Below the pieces are notes generated by a model. The model made no database searches, had not been told where the DNA came from, and was given only the letters and a program-made list of their open reading frames with translations. Positions 55,870-64,000 of a DNA stretch of 64,000 nucleotides are shown piece after piece. The first letter of the stretch is position 1. Each line of letters opens with the position of its first letter. This DNA comes from Aspidiotus rigidus (taxonomy: Eukaryota > Arthropoda > Insecta > Hemiptera > Diaspididae). The position numbers were made by a program, and so were the translations under genes. The stretch covers positions 2,898,001 through 2,962,000 of the forward strand of contig JAVHKY010000008.1 of NCBI GenBank assembly GCA_035079385.1, in the 5' to 3' direction.

Positions 55870-57328
55870 TGACGAATCGTTAATATTTAAGGCGTAAATA
55901 TTGATCATCTACATTCGAAGTGCTTTTCGATAAAATCAATTGATATCAGACGGTACCGCCTAGTAGAAATCCTTCACCATTGATTAAATTCGATTTCTGA
56001 CGAAATTACGGCACATAATACAATAATTGAAAGGAATTTTACGAATAGACCGCACAAATAAGAACTTTAATTGGTAAACGTTAAATATATTTTAGCTAAA
56101 AAGCCATCTTCAGTAACAAACAAACAAAATGAAAAAGGAATGAAGTGAACAAGGAGATGATAGAACAGGCATCCTAGCACAAGCTGTCTACAGAAACCCC
56201 TTATAGCTATAGATGAGAAATTCTGACTTTCCACAATATCATTCAAGAAATCACGTTAGTGTTTCTCAAGTACGATAGAGAATTTTTTTCGTTTTCTATT
56301 TACTAACATTATACTCTATTTTTCTAGTACTATAAATTTTTTGAAGGATTTTCTGTATAATTTCAATTCTTTCTATAATTTTAGGGACTATTCTCAAACT
56401 TTCTGTCTCTTCTTTTTCCATTTGCGACTTCTAGCCGTTCTCCGAGATTAAGTCACGTAGCCAGGTTTTATCATTCAGTATTGTTCCGTTATATTTGTTA
56501 CTGTCTGGCATCTCAAGGACAGTTTCGTACGAAGGTATCTGAGACATCATCTTCTTCAATAAGGTAACACTTGGTGTTCCTTTTTCTATTTCGTTTCTCC
56601 AACAGTGCAGTATTTTTTTTCACACTTATCAAAATATTTGCTGACAATATACTACACCCTCTTCAATAGAGACAGTTGTAATCAGAAGGTTTCGGAATAA
56701 GAAGGACTACGAACAATAGAGCAAACGCAACAGGAATCTTTGCGTTCACGTGCCAATTCTTTTCTCAGACCGTAAAACGAATCGCTACAGATGACTTTAT
56801 GTTTAACACGGTATGGAGCCAACTTTATCTTCGTAACAACCACCAAGCAATACTTGTGAGAATAAGATGAATTTGCGTTCCCACCAACCCGCTTCCAACG
56901 TACCTCAATCACCTATACAGCAGTCAAGTAAATTTCTTTTTTTTTTTTGTAAATATCAAGGTTTCCAGAAAGTGTACCTTCTTTCAGATTGCCTCAGGTA
57001 CGCGACTAGATTCGACAATCACCCTTTTCTTCTCCTATTCTCTTTTGTACAACTGTTAGAATATATGGTAATGAATACCACACACCACTTCCTATTTCCA
57101 GCGACGATCGCTATTGATACTTTCAACGCGGCAAATACTGATATCGAATCTGAGGTTACTAATACCAATAACGAATACAGAAGACGAATAATTTTCATCT
57201 AAATCTTCATACGAACTCTTAGAAACGATAAATACAATTCGTAATACGAACATAATATTAATGATTACTGCGATACATGGTAAATATCGTACGAGATACA
57301 TACTTCGATAGAAGTGGAACACGAATTT

Positions 57329-57778
57329 ATGCTCATTGGAACAGAGAGTAGACAGCTTTACAGAGTTTTACAAAACATCGAAAATATTCTCGTCAGTTCA
57401 CGTTATAGGAGAGAATATATGAAGCAGTCGAAGATTGTTCTCATGATTCGAAGGAATTTGCGAAGCAGATCAAGAAAGAAGTATGACGCTGGTTTGGAAC
57501 AAGAGATACAACTTTATTTAACGAGTACAGTAGAACATGATCTTCGTAATTTTTTAAAGAATTGAAAGGATATTTTTTTGGAACGTACAGTAACGTTTTT
57601 GAAGGGCGATTTAAGGAAGAAAAAAGAAACGGATACATTTTTTAATTCACGTTTTAGAAAAAACGTAATCAAAGGTAATTTACCTTCTATCCATCAGTAT
57701 TTTCGCAAAATTTCTTCGGCGTACTCTACGATGACGGAGGTTGAATTGCTCGTTTCTAATGGATCACAACCATCATAA
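57329..57778 (+). pseudogene. Unrecognised coding-like ORF with in-frame TGA
   Basis: One frame of about 149 codons broken only by TGA at 57563-57565. N-terminal part: LIGTESRQLYRVLQNIENIL and MIRRNLRSRSRKKYDAGLEQ; after the stop: LERTVTFLKGDL, RFRKNVIKGNLPSIHQYF and STMTEVELLVSNGSQPS. It is basic and mostly helical-looking, with no recognised family. The same frame on both sides of the stop suggests a former single protein of about 150 residues. Confidence 0.4.
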
Positions 57779-57779
57779 A

Positions 57780-60390
57780 TTGAATAAATTCGTGAACCAA
57801 ATAACTATACGAATGTAGAAAAAAACACGATTTTATATCATCACATTCGCATCGTTGAACTCATGAAAAATTGATACGAAAAATGGATAACAACGTAAAA
57901 CAGTATAAGATGTATAGAACAAACTGGATAGTGTATTTTTACACGCACGAGTATTTTTTACCAAGCACTTGACCGAGCACGATTATCACGACGGGAACAT
58001 ACGAGCACGATTATCACGACGGGAACATCACAACAACAGAACGAAAAACGAACTGAAAGTACCTCGTCTTGTGAGTGTCTTGACGCGAGGATTCTGTCAC
58101 TGTACCGTGATCTCGAACCACGGTCGAAACCTCGAAACACAGCATGTATGATTGGTAGATGATTCTAACGTTGGTAGCGATTGGATAACGTCCGTGTTTC
58201 AGAGCGCGCTACGATCGTTATAATATTCATCCCTACTTGGAGCATTTTGTTTCTGTTTCCCATTTTTTTTTTTTTTTCTTCTTTTTCTGGAAAAAAGGAG
58301 GGGAGAAGTAAGAACTCTACCTATACGCTTTAATTTTTTCGTCGATTTATTCTCGACAGACGTGTGCGAAAGTAAAACACTGCAATAAAAAAACTTGAAA
58401 ACCTGCTACCTTTAAGTTATAATATAAAAACTCCACAGCGGACTCTTTTTTACGTACGTAAGTCATACATACGGTCATTACTCATCACTCAAAGGTAGGA
58501 TTAATACAAAATGAGAACTTGCCAGCAATGGGACATATTCTTGTAGTTGCCTGAGTCTGAGTACCTATACCTTCTCAACTGGTCATTCGAAGACGCTTCA
58601 AATACGAAAATCAGGGAAATCGAAGCTTCCAATTCTCCTTGACGTCTAAAGTATTATACACATGACTGACAAATACATTGATCGAAGAGCCATAGAATTT
58701 TATTAATGCTCATCTTGACCACATTCCAATGTCTCAGTATAAGTGCCAGAAAAAAATACGAAATAGTTTTTCCTGACCAAATTTACGAATCCATAACGCA
58801 CCTTAAGAACTCTCAGTAAGTACCTATAAAATTCAGCGTCTTACGTGCCAAAACCGAGAAATGACCCAAACATAACCTTCCTATACACGAAAAGATATCG
58901 TCTCGACGAGACGAATCCGAAGTACCTAAGACTCTACTATAGGTATAAAATTCAGCGTTTTAACGAAGAGGAAAAATTCGCAGGCACTATACCGTCAAAG
59001 AAAGTTCTTTTTTTTGAACAATTGAAACGAAAATCCCGATGTTTCGATTGTATTTTCATCTTGTAAGAGGAATAATCCAATTATTCCGAGAGCCTTTAAA
59101 TTTTCCTCTTTGATTACAAAAAATTTTATGAGAAAAAACGCATCGCTTTTATAAAACTTTAAATTTTCATTACTTACCCGTACATGATTTTTTTGAACAT
59201 AATTATTGTGAAGTACATCTATTCGTCTATTTTGTTGAATAAGTACGCCCACTTTAGTCCATCACAGCGGACGAAGAATTAAATTCATTCTCGAAAAATC
59301 GATTTTTACGCATAAAAAGCTACTTGAAGTTAAGGTGGAAGAGTTATTTAAGAGTCTGAGAGACAGAATTTAGTTTTCAGGATTCAAAACAAAACAGAAA
59401 GTGGATTGAATAATAAAAACACTAATTGTCGAGATATCAAGTGCGTATAGAATCCAGAATAAGTGAAACATTTTTATTGATGATTTATCTTCAAATTGTG
59501 TAGTGTATCACTCGCCATCATACACGCTCTAAAAAGTCTTCGTATGAGAAATTTTGATCCAGAGGTATTGACGATAATATTTGCGTAAATAACGGAAAAG
59601 TTCCTGAAAAAATTTTCCATCAACGTTTTTTCGAACTACAATCCTATCGTAGCATTATCTTATAGTTCCAATACGCCTCACATTGGACAGCTCGTAGATG
59701 TTGAAGGGTGACTATTCTGAATAATACATAAATTATCTTGTTTTTGAATAATTGTATGCGATCGAATCGTTCCCTCATCCCTGTGTATTTCTTATGGAAA
59801 TCGATATCACGATTGGTCCAATAATTGTAATATCGATTAAATATGGGTACTTTGACTGCGCACTTTGACCAACTATCGCTCACTGTTATCAACACTGTGA
59901 CGTGACCGGGGAATCGGTCTATTACACGTTCAAGGGTCTATTATACTAGGCTTATAGTAGGTCTAGGCTTCCTTGAATTTTCAATACCAAATCCCATTTG
60001 ACTCATAAAACAGGTTCCCTGCGTTCCTCGTTTAACTTCGTTAAGGAAGCCGCCGTTTTTCATTGTACGTAGTATGCATTACATACGATTTATTACACAG
60101 AGATGAATACGACAGGATGATATTGTTGAAATGGTAACAAATTTGAATAATAACATAAAATAAATATTATTTTACAAGTACTGATATGCACTTATGACTA
60201 GAAAATGGAATATGACAGTATTCGAGAGCTATCAAATAAAACAGAAAAAAAGATTAAATTTATACCGAAAAACACAATAGAAAATCAATGATGAGTATAG
60301 TTCGAAAATTTTGAAATAATAATAAGGGGATGAGTAAATACATAGTAAATTAATAAGATATTAAACTGATTTATACATCAATTGATAAAC
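57780..60390. other. Intergenic between unassigned ORFs and ATP6AP1
   Basis: AT-rich. A duplicated GAGCACGATTATCACGACGG lies at 57974 and about 58003. A frame at 58845-59066 (TKRYRLDETNPKYLRLYYRY) looks mildly coding-like but is unassignable. Confidence 0.4.
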
Positions 60391-60393
60391 AAT

Positions 60394-60399
60394 TTTATT
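60394..60399 (-). terminator. Polyadenylation signal of ATP6AP1
   Basis: AATAAA on the minus strand, about 115 nt beyond the stop codon at 60513. Confidence 0.5.
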
Positions 60400-60512
60400 T
60401 ACATTACCTATCTACTAAGCGAATAATTACGTAAAAGAAAAAAAGACTAAAATAAAAATGGTGTATAACTCCACGACTTTTTGTGCAATGAATCATACAA
60501 ACAGATACACAT

Positions 60513-62054
60513 TTAATCGAAAGCATTTATAGTAATCGATCTACCTTTCGGATCATCAAATTGATCCATAGTTTTTATATCAAATATCATCGTTAGACCG
60601 ATCAAAACTATGGTTACCAATAGACTAGTAACGAATAATCCGCTCAAAATAGGAATAGTAAAGAAATAAACGGAATCTTCGGCAGGGCCAAATCTTCGTT
60701 CGCTACGTGTGTTGAAGTATTGTACCTAAAAGTAGGAAAACGGCAAATGAATGCGAAAGGTCTTTTTCATTTTAATACGACGATAAAATGAACAGTACCT
60801 GAAGTCCTTCAAAAGTTAATGTATAATTGTCACTATCGAAAATTACACTCCTCGGAGTGTGAAATGAATTTCCTAGGGATGCACCAACGTATGACTTTAT
60901 CTTCAGTGGTACAACTTGATTGGGTTTCGATAGATCTGTAAGTCCAATTGAATTTAACTGCCACGAACCTGTCATATTTGGCAGGATGAAATTAAATGAT
61001 AAACGGAAACGTTCGGCTCGTGAAGACACGAGATAGACAACGAGAGCATTGTTTCCTTTCGTTATCTGTCGGAAAGAAATATAATTTTTAGATTAATATT
61101 ATTATCACATCAATTATCAAAAGAAAATCAGACACAATTTTCTTCAAGGAATGTACATCGACATTTCCTCCAAATCTATCCCGACAACTTCAAAAAAAAA
61201 TCTTCTTCCTCTATATTGTTTCAATCTGAGTGCTACTCGACCAAAGTTAATTCGACGAATAATCTGCACAGTGAACTTACCGTAAGAACGGCAGGCATAG
61301 ACAAATTCAAACTTTCGTTGTTATTTTTAACGAATAAAATCGGCTGACTTTTTGTGTAAATTATACCAGCGTTTTCATGGTAATACAAATTCAAATCTGT
61401 CCTACTAATATTAGTGTCTGCCGAGTCAGATGCCTGCAAGAGTTTACGAGTGGGAAGAGTTGTCTTCTCGGATTCAATCCAGGATGGGCGTTTGGCCGTC
61501 AATAAGCACACGACATTCTTAAATTCCATCTGTATTTTGGAGCATAATTTGTGAATTACTTCATCGTGACGCCATAATAACTTCAATCGTCCTTCGTCGT
61601 TTTCAACGTCGTCCAATTTTACAACGTAAAGCGCTTTCGTCGAATGTGGCATGTTTTGCAACAGCTGCGAAGAAGTCATTTCGTGCGTTTCGTAATCAAG
61701 AGCTTTCAACGCTTTTAAAGGATTCGCTACGTAAGGCAGATACTTGGCTGGCCTTTTGGATTTGATGGTTCGCTGAAGTATAGGATACGCACTAGTTTGT
61801 TCCGCATCTTGCGATACTAAATCTTCTAGACTGAGCGATTCTTCGACGAAAGCTACTATCGCCGATGGCTCATCGGGCGTGAGTTTACTGAGCAAGTTTT
61901 TGCTGAATTCTGCTGTGCTCAGTTTTTTGTGTGCAGGAACGTTGAAGTCGAAAACATCCGATCCACTTCCCCATGCAAGTACAGGAACTTCGTTTGCACC
62001 ATGAACGGAGTTGTAGATGATAAGAGAACAACTTACGACTAGGAAAGAATTCAT
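60513..62054 (-). CDS. VhaAC45: V-type proton ATPase subunit S1 (ATP6AP1/Ac45), 3 exons, 417 aa
   Basis: Accessory subunit that guides assembly and trafficking of the V-ATPase, which acidifies endosomes, lysosomes and secretory vesicles. Exon 1 is 62054-61281 (258 codons, donor ACG|GTAAGT), exon 2 61065-60799 (89 codons, acceptor TTTCCGACAG, donor CAG|GTACTG), exon 3 60725-60513 (70 residues plus stop, acceptor CTTTTAG). All junctions are in phase 0. A signal peptide (MNSFLVVSCSLIIYNSVHGA) precedes EVPVLAWG, the family's N-terminal signature. N-glycosylation sequons lie at N215, N246, N250, N288 and N338. Exon 3 has FGPAEDSVYFFTIPILSGLF, a membrane helix (about 374-396) and the cytosolic tail TMDQFDDPKGRSITI, the most conserved part. 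Length is between those of the fly and human proteins. It appears intact. Confidence 0.96.
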
Positions 62055-64000
62055 CGCTAGTACAGCAATTTACCAAAGCAATACTAGTATGTTACCCAGA
62101 AAAACGATGGCCAAACGCTGATTGCTATTTTAGAGCGATGTAACGATCTCCATACAGTTAATAAATAAGGAATGATCTATCCACTTTATCAGAACTTTAA
62201 AACAATTGAAAATTTGATGAAATGATGTTATCCTAGGTATCAAGAGATTCTACTCAGCATAAACTCGACAAAATGAACGAAAATTAGAGATTGAAAAGAA
62301 ATCTCTAAAATATTCAAGCAAAAGAGTGATGTGAAGTACGGAAAATGCGTCCGCCAGACGTCTTTTTTTGTAAGCTTTCATTAATTTTTTTTTTTCTCAA
62401 AATAATGGACCGCTACCACCCTTCAACCACACTCAGGCATGCGCGCCACTTCTATTTAGCGCCTGTTGGTACCTGTAAAGATTGATAATAATATTATTAT
62501 TATTTATTTCACTTGGTTGGACTACGATTCAAGAGATAGATCAGGAGAAAATATCTTTTTGAATCAGTAGGAAAGTACTTTTTTTACAGTTGCTCACAAT
62601 CACCAGGAGAAGTGAATTCATGGAAACTGATGGAAACGCAGTTGCACTGCTGACAATGCTGACTGCTGCAGCGGATGTCTTCAAATTCAAAATCCACGTC
62701 TTGCCTACTGACAGATGACAGCTGCCCCACACCAATGTTCAAAATTCAAACATAGACATCGAATAAAGAGAATGATGAGAATCATGAATTGGAATGCAGA
62801 AATCTATGTTTCAAATCTTCTCTCATTGGTTTGAGATGTAATTTGACTTTGAAAGAACAAATACAAACATAGCGTTTTGAAATCCAAAACCTTTCAACTA
62901 ATAAGTAGGTAATAGTCTGCATACAAATGAAGTCCAAGCAATGGATGTGTTCTAACTTTGAGTGTGTCTAGAGAAGAATTAGTGCTGTATCCACTGAAAC
63001 ATTAATGTTTTTCTTTCAAAATATAGTATCAAAATAATACCTACGTCATTCATATTATTTTTCAATGATTCAAATATTATTATGGTTCTCATTTTGAGAA
63101 ATGTAAATTGGTAAGGAAGAATCTATTGACTAAAAATAGGTTGTTTCTATGATCAAATTAGTAAATAAAATTATTATCAGTATCACGCACAATAATATTG
63201 AAATATGCAAGCTTCGTTTAAATCAATTTTCATGATAGTACGTAGTTTTTGAGGCACTGCAGATTTCAATTTGAACTGCGAAGAGTAGAATGAAAATTTT
63301 CTCACACACACATTTCAGTGATAAATGAATGGAATAATGTTTTTATTTTTTTCAGAGGTTTGTATTGTCTGGAGGAAGAATGATGTATCAAAAAAACGAC
63401 TAAAAATCGTCCCAAAATTTTTTCTTCTTTCTTTTATGAAAATTCGAGAAAATATTGAATACGCAATTTTTGATGGAGAAATGTGATTGAAACTTCACTT
63501 TGATAAATTCCGAATCGCAATGGTCTTCATCGATGATTCAATTTCTGGTATGAAATCTGCTCCGCATTGGAAAAAAATTGACAGAACAGATAAATTATTG
63601 GGTGGCCTTCCGCAGGATTTCTGAGGACATAATTACGCACGAGTATTAAAAAGTTCACGCTTAGAGAACGCCGTAATGAAGAACATAAGAATCTTGTAAA
63701 AAGTGATAAAATTATATATTTTTGATACTTCCACAATTACAGTGAAGCCAGCCAGCAATAACAGGCACATGTCACACAAGAGGTAAACGAATAACTCCAG
63801 GAATTAATTGGGGGATATCGAAATTAATTCGATATCTTTGACAAAAGATTTAAAAAAACAAAATTTGTACTTATTTTGGGATTGTACATCTTAGATAATG
63901 ATCATATTTCGGAAGCAACGTTATTTTTCATATTATACTTTTGTTTTACTGAATTCGATTTCTGAGTATTTTGCTGAAGTTGAGAGAAAAGATTTGAAAG
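62055..64000. other. Upstream flank of ATP6AP1, no gene recognised
   Basis: AT-rich DNA with short frames only. The ATP6AP1 promoter should lie just beyond 62054, but I see no clear TATA element. Confidence 0.45.

Noticed and set aside
56682..57202. Frames on both strands between the unassigned ORFs
   Set aside because: Overlapping short frames with no shared homology and no consistent start or splice structure.

Overview
The window is AT-rich nuclear DNA from an animal, most likely an insect. Two protein families support this: a V-ATPase accessory subunit gene with introns, and cyclin T copies resembling arthropod cyclin T. The surroundings are also eukaryotic: nested Ty3/gypsy, BEL/Pao, Penelope-like, LINE, SINE, hAT, MULE and pogo-like sequences, minisatellites and foldback elements. 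The repeat mix would suit a repeat-rich insect genome, but I cannot name the species from sequence alone.

Layout. 1-7.5 kb: a 45-bp minisatellite split by a pogo-like MITE, then a 5'-truncated Ty3/gypsy element with one intact 3' LTR. Its gag and pol are broken by a Penelope-like element (PLE), a pogo-like element that itself carries a Mutator-like element (MULE), and a second pogo-type MITE. 7.5-17.7 kb: dispersed repeats, an array of a CTCATTCCCGTGGC-type motif, hAT MITEs, a second PLE with RT and GIY-YIG remains, and a third pogo-like MITE. 18-23 kb: two 5'-truncated LINEs with RNase H, a PLE RT fragment and a 1-kb foldback element. 23-29.4 kb: MITEs and tandem repeats of about 1.1 kb.

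28-46 kb: a cyclin T locus. Two uninterrupted reading frames (29427-31598 and 40497-42818, both minus strand) lie in a segmental duplication of at least 4.5 kb. Two C-terminal cyclin T fragments lie in the opposite orientation (about 35.3 and 45.0 kb). Between them are a minisatellite of about 155 bp period, tRNA-derived SINEs, palindromic MITEs and a foldback element with arms of nearly 0.5 kb. 46-53.6 kb: LINE remnants, a fourth PLE with a recognisable hammerhead ribozyme, and a BEL/Pao gag fragment. 54.7-57.8 kb: damaged, unrecognised open frames on the plus strand. 60.5-62.05 kb (minus): a complete three-exon ATP6AP1/VhaAC45 gene, the best supported host gene. Beyond it I see no gene.

The genes do not form a pathway. 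ATP6AP1 serves V-ATPase assembly and acidification. Cyclin T, with CDK9, drives transcription elongation (P-TEFb). The most interesting parts are (i) PLEs with hammerhead ribozymes, one element having identical 47-nt ribozymes on opposite strands in its inverted arms; (ii) a divergent second cyclin T still open for 723 codons; (iii) the insertion record, in which target-site duplications and restored reading frames give the order of events; and (iv) the unassigned open frames at 54.7-57.8 kb.
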